Source: Pseudomonadota bacterium
Lineage (GTDB): Bacteria > Cyanobacteriota > Vampirovibrionia > Obscuribacterales > Obscuribacteraceae
DNA: 64,000 nt
NCBI GenBank assembly: GCA_021325555.1
Contig: JAJPGY010000040.1
Span: 1 to 64,000 of the forward strand
Direction: 5' to 3'
In this document: in pieces, positions 29,279-37,300 of the stretch
Layout: every line of letters begins with the position of its first letter
Numbering within the stretch: the first letter of the stretch is position 1
Translations under genes and position numbers: made by a program
Notes under the pieces: model-generated
What the model was told of the DNA's origin: nothing
Databases searched by the model: none
What the model saw: the letters and a program-made list of their open reading frames with translations, nothing else

Positions 29279-30412
29279 ATGTTCACTACCACCAGAAACT
29301 CTGACACCGCACCCCCTCCGCAGGGCGAGCATGAAACAACAGGCGTCGCCGCGAAAGAGAAGGTCACCGGCGTCGGCACGTGGTTTTTGCGCAACATCTG
29401 GTACTACGCGGTGCCCGGCAAGAAGCTAAGACCGGGGCAGATGGTGGCGAAAACCATCCTGGGTGAGCCGATTCTAATCGGGCGGGACCGCACCGGCAAG
29501 CCTTTTGCCCTCAAGGACATCTGCCCGCACCAGGCAGTGCCGCTAAGCAAGGGACGGTTTGACGGCTGCGAGGTCGAATGTTGCTTTCACGGCTGGCGCT
29601 TCGATACCGCCGGAATTTGCACGGCTATCCCGTCGCTGGCTTCGGGACAGGATTTGAAGATCTGCAATATCAAGACGCAGAGCTACCCGTGTACTGAACA
29701 TCAAGGCTGCGTCTGGGTTTTCATGGGAGATCGGACGGACAGTCTTCCCGATGTTCCCTGCGCACCGGGGCTGGAGGGCGTCAGCTACGACCAGAGCACG
29801 GTGACGCTTTTGATCCCCACCCACATAGACTACGCCACGGCGGCGCTTATCGATCCGGCGCACGTGCCGTACGTGCACAACGCCTGGTGGTGGCGTTCCA
29901 CCCGCAACATGCGGGAAAAGGTCAAGCGATACGTTCCGGAAGGCAACGGCTGGACGATGGTCAGGCACCAGCCCTCGAAGCATTCGATAGCTTTCCAGCT
30001 TCTGGGCAACCACATCGAAACGGAAATAAGCTTCCGCCTGCCCGGCATTCGCCGCGAATATCTTACATTCGGCGGGCGCACCTTCCTGTCCGGAATGTCC
30101 ACGCTGACGCCCATCGATGAGACGCACACGGAGCTCAATCACACTACCTTCTGGACAGTGCGCGGCCTGGCTCCGGTCCTCACCCCGGTCATCAATTACT
30201 TCGTGCGCGAGTTTCTCGGTCAGGACCAGCGGATAGCCCGGATGCAGGAGATCGGGCTGCGGTGCGATCCCAACCTGATCATGACCATCAAGGACGCCGG
30301 CACCCCCGGCCACTGGTATTTCCTCTGCAAGAAGGAATGGGCGCTGGCCACCAGCGAAGGCCGCGAATTCGTAAACCCTATAAAAGAATCCATCCTCCGC
30401 TGGCGCAGCTAA
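29279..30412 (+). CDS. Rieske-type non-haem iron oxygenase (PaO/ring-hydroxylating alpha-subunit-like)
   Basis: The 377-residue protein has a Rieske [2Fe-2S] domain: C82-x-H84 (CPHQ) and C101-x2-H104 (CCFHGW). The catalytic domain carries the mononuclear iron ligands H195 and H200 in DPAHVPYVH, and a later QDQ segment may supply the Asp ligand. The DPxHVPxxH form recalls the cyanobacterial/plant pheophorbide a oxygenase, Tic55 and Ptc52 group. It should catalyse an O2-dependent oxidation with electrons from a separate ferredoxin or reductase, which is not in the window. The substrate is unknown. I chose ATG 29279 for its GGAAG site and the promoter just upstream; the frame is open further upstream but would overlap the ROK gene. 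Confidence 0.85.
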   Translation: MFTTTRNSDTAPPPQGEHETTGVAAKEKVTGVGTWFLRNIWYYAVPGKKLRPGQMVAKTILGEPILIGRDRTGKPFALKDICPHQAVPLSKGRFDGCEVECCFHGWRFDTAGICTAIPSLASGQDLKICNIKTQSYPCTEHQGCVWVFMGDRTDSLPDVPCAPGLEGVSYDQSTVTLLIPTHIDYATAALIDPAHVPYVHNAWWWRSTRNMREKVKRYVPEGNGWTMVRHQPSKHSIAFQLLGNHIETEISFRLPGIRREYLTFGGRTFLSGMSTLTPIDETHTELNHTTFWTVRGLAPVLTPVINYFVREFLGQDQRIARMQEIGLRCDPNLIMTIKDAGTPGHWYFLCKKEWALATSEGREFVNPIKESILRWRS

Positions 30413-30440
30413 TGCAGTCTCCCGCGCTGCCGTGAACGCT

Positions 30441-30470
30441 GCGGGGTTGAGGCATGCCTCGCCCGCATTC
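30441..30470 (+). repeat. Dispersed element family 2, copy a
   Basis: This matches the pattern GGG-n4-GGCATGCC-TC-GCCCGC, centred on the palindrome GGCATGCC. It lies between the convergent oxygenase and YbaK-type genes. Confidence 0.55.
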
Positions 30471-30512
30471 TCGACTCATCATTCCGCAACGGGCAGGGCA
30501 AGCCCCCATCGA

Positions 30513-30995
30513 CTAATTCGTCACGCTGACGACACGCCCGCCGCTTATCTCCACCAGCTCCTGCGGTGCCACACGGAACTGCGAATTAGGCGTCCCCGCC
30601 GCCGCCCAGATCTCGCCGTACTGCAGCAGGTCACGATCGATGAAGGTCAAGATCTCCTGCCTGTGCCCGACCGGCGGAATGCCGCCGACCGCATAACCGG
30701 TCGCCTGACGAACGAAGTCCGCATCAGCCTTTTGTATCGGCTCGCCGAGGAGCTCGCCGATCAACTTCTCGTTGACACGATTCGCCCCGCTGGTTATCAC
30801 CAGCACCGGTCGGCACGAGTCTCTGGTCACAAAAACCAGCGATTTGGCGATCTGACCAATCTCGCAGCCGTTCGCCCGAGCGGCATCGGCGGCCGTTCGC
30901 GTGCTGTCCGGCAGCTCGATCACCTGCGACCGGCAACCGAGCTGCCGGAGCAGCTCCTGAACCTTAAGAGCGGTCGGGCTTAGCGATTTCGTCAT
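30513..30995 (-). CDS. YbaK/EbsC-type aminoacyl-tRNA editing domain protein
   Basis: A 160-residue single-domain protein of the YbaK/ProX superfamily, which hydrolyses mischarged tRNA (typically Cys- or Ala-tRNA(Pro)). Diagnostic features are the N-terminal ALKVQELL helix, the IAKSLVFV strand with the conserved Lys, and GYAVGGIPPVGH, the family's G-x-GG-x-PP-GH signature. The start at 30995 has AAGGAAG about 8 nt upstream; longer upstream frames run into the divergent protease gene. It is divergent from that protease with only 34 bp between start codons, so their promoters must overlap. Confidence 0.9.
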   Translation of the reverse strand: MTKSLSPTALKVQELLRQLGCRSQVIELPDSTRTAADAARANGCEIGQIAKSLVFVTRDSCRPVLVITSGANRVNEKLIGELLGEPIQKADADFVRQATGYAVGGIPPVGHRQEILTFIDRDLLQYGEIWAAAGTPNSQFRVAPQELVEISGGRVVSVTN

Positions 30996-31029
30996 CCGTG
31001 GCTTCCTTTTGATATTATGACTGAATATC

Positions 31030-32397
31030 ATGCGTTTCAGGCTATCCACCCCGACAATTGTAGCCGTGGCGGCGCTGGCGAGCAGCATCGGCACCGCTCC
31101 CTGGACTTTCGCCAGGACGGCCGGGCCCGCCCAGCAGTCCGCCGTGGCTGCCGCCGGCGGGCCCGGCGCAGTTTATCACCGGGTCTGGGAGATTATTCAC
31201 GACACGTATTACGACCCGCATTACAACGGGCAGAACTGGAGCCGCTGGGAGCACCGGTACGACGGCAAGCTCAAGACCAGCGCCGACGAATACAAGGCGA
31301 TCGACACCATGCTCACCAGCCTGGGCGACCGCTATACGCGCTTTCTCAACCCCCAGGCTTTCAAGGAGGAAAACGAGCAGATCGCCGCCAAGCTTTACGG
31401 CATCGGCATCCAGATGGGCTACGACAGGAACCACAAGATAATCGTCATAGCCCCCATCGAAGGGACCCCGGCATACAAGGCGGGCCTGCTGCCGCTGGAC
31501 GAGATAATCGAGGTCAACGGCAAAGCCACTCAGGGAATGAACATCGAGGCCGTGTCGCAGATGATAAGGGGACCGATCGACACCGAGGTCGCCATCACCA
31601 TCCTGCGCAACAACAAGGAGAAGAAGACCTTCGCCATCACCCGCGGTGAGATCCCGATACGGTCCGTGCAGAAGGTGGCCATGCTGAACAGCGATATCGG
31701 CTACGTCCGTCTGACCACCTTCATCTCCCAGCACGCCAACGAGGAGATGCGCGAGGCGCTGACCAGGCTGTCGCCGGCGCGCGGGATCGTCCTTGACCTC
31801 CGGGACAACCCCGGCGGGCTGGTGACCAACGCGATCGACATCTGCAATATCTTCCTCGACGGCGGGGTGATCGTCTCGACCGTGGATCGCAACGCGCACA
31901 AGGTCAATGCCGTCTCGAACGGCAAGCCGTTCAGCCGTCAGCCTCTGGTGGTGCTCATCAATCAAAGCAGCGCCAGCGCCTCCGAAATCACGAGCGGCGC
32001 CCTGCATGACAACAGGCGCGCGCAGCTGGTCGGGACCAGGAGCTTCGGCAAAGGTCTGGTGCAGGCGATCAACAAGCTGCCGGACGGCTCGGGCGTCAAC
32101 GTGACGATCGCCCGTTATCTCACCCCCAGCGGGACCGACATAAATAAGAAGGGGATCACGCCCGATTATGAGGTCAAGCTGGAGCCGGCCGATTATAAGG
32201 AGGCGCGCGGCCCGTGGTGGCTCGACCCGGGCGGACCGACTGTCAAGCGCAGCCCCGAGGATATGAAGGACATTCAGCTCAAAAAGGCCGTGGATGTTCT
32301 CGAGGCCAAGATTCAAAACGCGGAACAACCTTACGAGCTGAAGCTGAACTTTCCCGGCTTCGGCCCGAACCCGTCGGGCCTGGGCGGAAGCTATTAG
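31030..32397 (+). CDS. ctpA: C-terminal processing peptidase, S41 family (CtpA-like)
   Basis: The 455-residue protein has an N-terminal signal or anchor (about residues 5-30), an alpha-helical region (45-115), a PDZ domain (about 118-205, with GIGIQMG and AGLLPLDEIIEVNG) and an S41 protease domain. The Ser-Lys dyad is visible as S316 in SSASASEI and K341 in SFGKGLVQ, with the expected 25-residue spacing. Such periplasmic proteases trim or degrade proteins from their C termini. The C terminus is Pro/Gly-rich. The Shine-Dalgarno sequence is weak. MsrA follows 19 bp downstream, suggesting an envelope-maintenance operon. Confidence 0.93.
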   Translation: MRFRLSTPTIVAVAALASSIGTAPWTFARTAGPAQQSAVAAAGGPGAVYHRVWEIIHDTYYDPHYNGQNWSRWEHRYDGKLKTSADEYKAIDTMLTSLGDRYTRFLNPQAFKEENEQIAAKLYGIGIQMGYDRNHKIIVIAPIEGTPAYKAGLLPLDEIIEVNGKATQGMNIEAVSQMIRGPIDTEVAITILRNNKEKKTFAITRGEIPIRSVQKVAMLNSDIGYVRLTTFISQHANEEMREALTRLSPARGIVLDLRDNPGGLVTNAIDICNIFLDGGVIVSTVDRNAHKVNAVSNGKPFSRQPLVVLINQSSASASEITSGALHDNRRAQLVGTRSFGKGLVQAINKLPDGSGVNVTIARYLTPSGTDINKKGITPDYEVKLEPADYKEARGPWWLDPGGPTVKRSPEDMKDIQLKKAVDVLEAKIQNAEQPYELKLNFPGFGPNPSGLGGSY

Positions 32398-32416
32398 CTG
32401 CTGAGGATGGTCGACG

Positions 32417-32881
32417 ATGGAGAAAGCCATGTTCGCGGCCGGCTGCTTCTGGGGAGCGGAATCCGCTTTCCGCAAAATACGCGGGGTGACCGGGGCGGCC
32501 TGCGGCTACTCGGGCGGCGTCGTGAAGAACCCTACATATAAGGATGTCTGCGGCGGGATGACCGGTCACGCCGAGACCGTGCAGGTGGAGTTCGACCCGT
32601 CCGTGGTTTCTTACGATGAGCTGCTCGATGCGTTCTGGAGCATGCACGATCCGACGACGCTCAATCGCCAGGGCCCTGACATCGGCTCGCAATACCGCTC
32701 GGCGATTTTCTTCTTGAATTCCGACCAGGAGAAAGCCGCACGCGCGTCCAAAGAGCGGCTCGAGCGCTCGGGAAAATTCGACCGCCCGGTGGTCACCGAG
32801 ATTACGCCGGCCTCCGAATTTTTCCGGGCGGAGGAGTACCACCAGCGTTACCACGAAAAACACGGCATCGAGCACTGCTAG
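32417..32881 (+). CDS. msrA: Peptide-methionine (S)-S-oxide reductase MsrA
   Basis: The 154-residue protein has the MsrA active-site motif GCFWG with catalytic C10, plus the family segments GYSGG, YKDVCGG, TGHAE, YDPxxxSY-like strands, GSQYRS and EEYHQRYH. It repairs oxidised methionine with thioredoxin as usual reductant. Cys44 and the C-terminal Cys could act as resolving residues. It follows the CtpA gene by 19 bp and is probably co-transcribed. No signal peptide is present, so it is cytoplasmic. Confidence 0.95.
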   Translation: MEKAMFAAGCFWGAESAFRKIRGVTGAACGYSGGVVKNPTYKDVCGGMTGHAETVQVEFDPSVVSYDELLDAFWSMHDPTTLNRQGPDIGSQYRSAIFFLNSDQEKAARASKERLERSGKFDRPVVTEITPASEFFRAEEYHQRYHEKHGIEHC

Positions 32882-33006
32882 CCTGCGCGGCCGCGCATTG
32901 AACTCTAATGCCTGCGTATGATGTACCATCTCAAGAAAGATAGATGTCCCTGCCGCGCGGGGCGCGCCAGGAGATCATGTCCGAATCGCCAGCGGAGGCA
33001 TTGCTC

Positions 33007-33405
33007 ATGGCCACGAAAACACAGGTCAGCCTGGGAACAATCTCCTACGTCATCCTTTATGTGCGCAACACGGAAGAGGCGCTCAAGTTTTACCGGGACA
33101 CGCTCGGGCTCCAGGTGAAGATGCATGAGGACGGCTGGGTCGAGCTGGACACCGGCTCCACGACGCTGGCGCTGCATCACGATGAGCATGCCGGCAAGGA
33201 GCGAACGGGCAGCCAGCCTGTCGTGGTGTTCAGCGTCGAGGACATCTACGGCGCTTACGAGACACTCAAGAACAGGGGTGTCAAGTTCGCCAGAGAGCCA
33301 CAAACCGTCTGCGAGACCGGCGACCACATCGGCAAGTCCGCCGACTTCACCGACCCGGAAGGCAACCAGCTCTCCATCTTCGGCATGGTGCCGGCGAAGA
33401 AGTAG
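33007..33405 (+). CDS. VOC-superfamily (glyoxalase/bleomycin-resistance-like) protein
   Basis: A 132-residue protein with paired beta-alpha-beta-beta-beta units: an N-terminal ISYVILYVRNTEEALKFY start, then LALHH, and a C-terminal DPEGNQLSIFG strand with the conserved metal-ligand Glu region. Most such proteins bind a divalent metal and act on small molecules, but substrates cannot be read from sequence. I chose ATG 33007 because GGAGG lies 8 nt upstream; in-frame starts at 32944 and 32977 are possible. Confidence 0.85.
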   Translation: MATKTQVSLGTISYVILYVRNTEEALKFYRDTLGLQVKMHEDGWVELDTGSTTLALHHDEHAGKERTGSQPVVVFSVEDIYGAYETLKNRGVKFAREPQTVCETGDHIGKSADFTDPEGNQLSIFGMVPAKK

Positions 33406-33426
33406 GCAGTCCGTCCCGCGAGTCCA

Positions 33427-33451
33427 GGGGCTAGGCATGCCCAGCCCGCTC
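33427..33451 (+). repeat. Dispersed element family 2, copy b
   Basis: Matches the family 2 pattern with GGCATGCC at the centre followed by AGCCCGC. It is intergenic, 40 bp from a family 1 element. Confidence 0.55.
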
Positions 33452-33491
33452 CATTCGCCAGGCCGGTCCGGGAAACACGAGCACCCCGTCC

Positions 33492-33530
33492 CTCCTGGGG
33501 GCGCGGGCGTCCCGCCCGCCTGCCGGAGCG
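33492..33530 (+). repeat. Dispersed element family 1, copy A
   Basis: Clear copy of the pattern CCxGGGGGCGCGGGCGTC, then CCGCCCGC and TGCCGGAGCG. It is intergenic and in the same orientation as all other copies. Confidence 0.65.
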
Positions 33531-33690
33531 CCCCGGCAGGACGACCTTGCCGGCCGCTGAGCCCGGGAAAGCCCCGCCCTGCCCGTATCAGTTATGATGT
33601 TACGGAAGTAGAAGGCTGGAGGGTATCGGGCTGCAATTCACGGAGACGGAGCTCACGGAGATCCTCCAGTCGGGGCGCGGCTTCCGCGCC

Positions 33691-34338
33691 TTGTCCCTGC
33701 CGATATACCGGCTGGCGGATCAGGTGATCGTCGGCCATGAGATGCTCAGCCGCGGTCCGGAAGGACCGCTGGAGATCCCCGATGTCTTCTTTCAGATGAG
33801 CGCCGAGCGGCAGATCCTCACCGAAGTCGACCTCCACTGCTTGCAAAGGTGCCTGACGGCTGCAAACTCGCTGCCGCCAGGTCTGTGGATTCACGTCAAC
33901 CTCTACCCATCGACCATTATCGAGATGCCGCCTGAGCGCCTGATCGAGCTATTTCCGGACGAGCGCAAGTCGGGCAGGTTCTGCATCGAGATTGTCGAGC
34001 ACCAGCCGGTCGCCGCCCTGGACATTCTGGCCGACCATGTCGGCAAGCTGCGAGAGTCCGGCATCAGGCTGGCGATTGATGACGTCGGTTTCGGCGCCAG
34101 CATGCTGGAGAGCCTGCTCGTGCTCGAGCCCGAGATCTTGAAGATCGATCGCCGTTACGTCAACGGCGTCGCCGGACGGCCGGATCGCGAGAGGTATTTG
34201 AAGCGCCTGATCGATGTCGGGCACGCGCTGGGGTCGGAGATGGTCGCCGAAGGAATAGAGACGGCAACCGACCTCGAGCTGATGAAAGAGATGGGCGTCA
34301 AATTCGGTCAGGGATTCTTCTGGGGTAAGCCCGCTTAA
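33691..34338 (+). CDS. Stand-alone EAL-domain c-di-GMP phosphodiesterase
   Basis: An EAL domain with no GGDEF, sensor or membrane segment. Catalytic signatures are conserved: the EAL motif reads EMLSR (E kept), then NLYP, EIVEHQ, IDDVGFG, ILKID, EGIET and GQGFFWGKP. Hydrolysis of c-di-GMP to pGpG is therefore plausible, and it could lower c-di-GMP and affect biofilm traits. Position 33691 is a TTG, but the frame is open upstream to the stop at 33595. Residues encoded there (ELTEILQSGRGFRALSL) fit the usual EAL N terminus. A CTG at 33631, 7 nt after GGAGGG, may be the true start, giving about 235 residues. Confidence 0.85.
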   Translation: MSLPIYRLADQVIVGHEMLSRGPEGPLEIPDVFFQMSAERQILTEVDLHCLQRCLTAANSLPPGLWIHVNLYPSTIIEMPPERLIELFPDERKSGRFCIEIVEHQPVAALDILADHVGKLRESGIRLAIDDVGFGASMLESLLVLEPEILKIDRRYVNGVAGRPDRERYLKRLIDVGHALGSEMVAEGIETATDLELMKEMGVKFGQGFFWGKPA

Positions 34339-34374
34339 GCGCGGCTCACTTGTTTTCTTCGGCAGCTACAATGG

Positions 34375-37300
34375 ATGCCGATGGTCACTGAACCCGATGC
34401 TAGTTTGGCCTGGGCACATCCACTCGTCCGCGAGTGGTTCCTGGCGCGCTTCGGCAGCGCCACCGAGCCGCAGCAGCAAGGCTGGCCGCACATTCTCCAG
34501 TCGCGCACCACGCTCATATCGGCGCCCACCGGGTCCGGAAAAACGCTGGCGGCTTTTCTGGCCTGCATCAACCGCCTGGTTTGCAAGGCGCTGGACGGGC
34601 GGCTGGAGGATCGCACCGAAGTTCTCTACATCTCGCCGCTCAAGGCGCTGAGCAACGACATCCACAAGAATCTCGAGCTGCCGCTCCGGGAGATTCAACA
34701 ACTGGCGGTGGAGCACGGGATTGCGATGCCGGAGATCCGCGCCGCCGTCCGCACCGGCGACACGCTCGCCCCCGAGAGGCGGGCGATGATCGCCAGGCCG
34801 CCGCACATTCTTGTCACCACGCCCGAGTCGCTCTACATTCTGCTCACCGCGGAAAAGAGCCTGGCGATCCTAAGAGACGTGGAGACGGTGATCGTCGATG
34901 AGATCCACGCCGTCGCCGACGATAAGCGCGGGGCGCATCTTGCCCTGTCGCTGGAACGCCTGGAGTCCGCGCTCGGCGCCCCGCCCGTGCGCATAGGGCT
35001 GTCCGCCACCCAGAAGCCGATCGAAGTGGTGGGGCAGTTCCTGTCCGGGGCAGGCCGCTGTCAGCCGGCGATCATCGATGTCGGGCACAACCGCAAGCTT
35101 GACCTGGCCGTGGAGGTGCCGTCGAGCCCGCTCGGGCCGGTCGCCTCCAACGAGATGTGGGACGAGATGTACGACCGCATCGCGGCGCTGGTCGAGCAGC
35201 ATCGCTCCACGCTGGTCTTCGTGAACACCAGACGGCTTTCGGAAAGGGTGGCGCATCACCTGGCGGAGCGGCTGGGAGAAGAATGCGTGGCGGCCCACCA
35301 CGGCAGCCTGTCGCGCAAACTGCGTCTGGCCGCCGAGAAGAAGCTGAAGGCCGGCGAATTGAAGGTGCTGGTGGCTACGGCGTCGCTGGAGCTGGGGATC
35401 GACGTGGGCACGATCGACCTGGTCGTGCAGATCGGCTCCACACGCGCCATTGCCGTGGCGCTGCAGCGGATAGGCAGGGCCGGTCACTGGCGGGGCGCGA
35501 TCCCCAAAGGGCGCATACTTGCCACCACCCGTGACGAGCTTTTGGAATGTGCCGCCCTGGTTCAAGCAATCGGCAAAGGGGAGCTCGACCGCCTGGTCAT
35601 TCCCCACGCTCCCCTCGATGTCCTGGCGCAGCAGATCGTGGCGGCCTGCGCGACCGCCGACTGGGCGGAGGATGAGCTTTTCGATCTTGTACGCCGGGCG
35701 TACCCCTATCGCGACCTGCCGAGGAGAGAATTCGACGCGGTGCTAGAGATGCTGTCCGAGGGCTTTGCCGGGCGCAGCGTGAGATTCGGCGCCTATCTGC
35801 ATCGCGACCGGGTCAACGGCCGCGTGAGGGCCCGCCGCGGCAGCCGCCTGGCCGCCATCACCAGCGGTGGCGCCATTCCGGAAAACGCGCTCTTCACCGT
35901 CGTAGCCGAGCCGGAAGGCAACACGGTCGGCACCCTGGACGAAGATTTTGCCGTCGAGAGCAATCGCGGCGACATCATCCTTCTGGGCAACACATCCTGG
36001 AAGATCCGCCGCATAGAAGGCATAGCCGGGCGCGTGGTCGTCGAGGACGCCCACGGCGCCCCGCCCACTGTCCCCTTCTGGCGCGGCGAGGCGCCCGCCC
36101 GCACCCAGGAGCTCTCCGCCCGCGTCGGCGAACTGCGGAAGCGAATAAGCGACATGCTCCCGAACACCACCCCCGAGAACCTGTCCTTCCCCCGCCTCGC
36201 AGGCACAAGCGTCCGTCCCGCCGCGGCGACTGCTCCCGGGGGAGCGGGCCTCCCGCCGGCTCCGACCGCCAGGAAATCCGAAGGAAACGCGATGCAATCC
36301 CCCTCCCCCACCGACGAGGTAGCCGCCTGCATCCGGTGGCTCAAGCAAGAATGCCGCCTCGACGACGCCGGAGCGGAGCAGGCGGTGGAATACATCGTGC
36401 AAGGTCGAGCCGTGTTGGGAGCCGTTCCCACCCAGTCGACGATCATCGCCGAGCGATTTTTCGACGAGAGCGGCGGCATGCAGCTCATTATTCACGCCCC
36501 CTTTGGCGGGCGCGTGACCAAAGCCTGGGGGCTGGCCCTGCGCAAGCGCTTCTGCCGCAGCTTCAATTTCGAGCTGCAGGCGGCTGCCACCGACAACGGG
36601 CTCAACATCTCGCTTTCGGAGCAACACAGCTTCCCGCTCGCCGACGTCTTCGGCTTCCTTAACCCCAATTCCGTCCAGGAGGTCCTGGAGCAGGCCGCGC
36701 TGCAATCACCGATCTTCACGACCAGGTGGCGGTGGGACGCCAACCGCGCCCTGGCGGTCTTGCGGTTCCGAAACGGCAGGAAGGTGCCGCCGCAGATACA
36801 GCGCATGCGGGCCGAAGACCTCCTGGCGGTGGCCTTTCCCGAGGCCGCAGCCTGCCAGGACAACATCGAGGGCGACGTGGCCATTCCGGATCACCCGCTG
36901 GTCAAGGAAGTGATGAAGGACGTGCTCACCGAAGCGATGGACATCCGCGGGCTCAAGGAGCTGCTCAACGGGATTCTGGACGGCAAAATCCGCTGCATCG
37001 CCGTCGACACCCCGGTGCCCTCGCAGTTCTCGCACGAGATCCTCAACGCCAATCCCTACGCCTATCTGGACGACGCGCCGCTCGAGGAGAGGCGGGCGCG
37101 TGCGGTGGAGATGCGGCGCGTGCTGCCGCGGTCGGTGCTGGAGGAGGTGGGCAGGCTCGACCCGGAGGCAATTGCCCAGGTGACCGAGGAAGCATGGCCG
37201 GACGTCCGTGATGCCGACGAGCTGCACGACGCGCTCGTCACCTTTGTGGCGGTGCCGGAGGAGATCAGCGCCGGCGGGCGCCGCTCACCGAAGCCGCTCT

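Larger units (their letters stand above)
33406..33630. other. Intergenic region holding two dispersed GC-rich elements
   Basis: No convincing gene was found between the VOC and EAL genes. The stretch contains family 2 copy b (33427-33451) and family 1 copy A (33492-33530). The in-frame stop that limits the EAL gene lies at 33595. Confidence 0.6.

Noticed and set aside
31042..32475. Minus-strand 477-codon frame opposite ctpA and msrA
   Set aside because: Shadow; the plus strand has the S41 dyad and PDZ domain.
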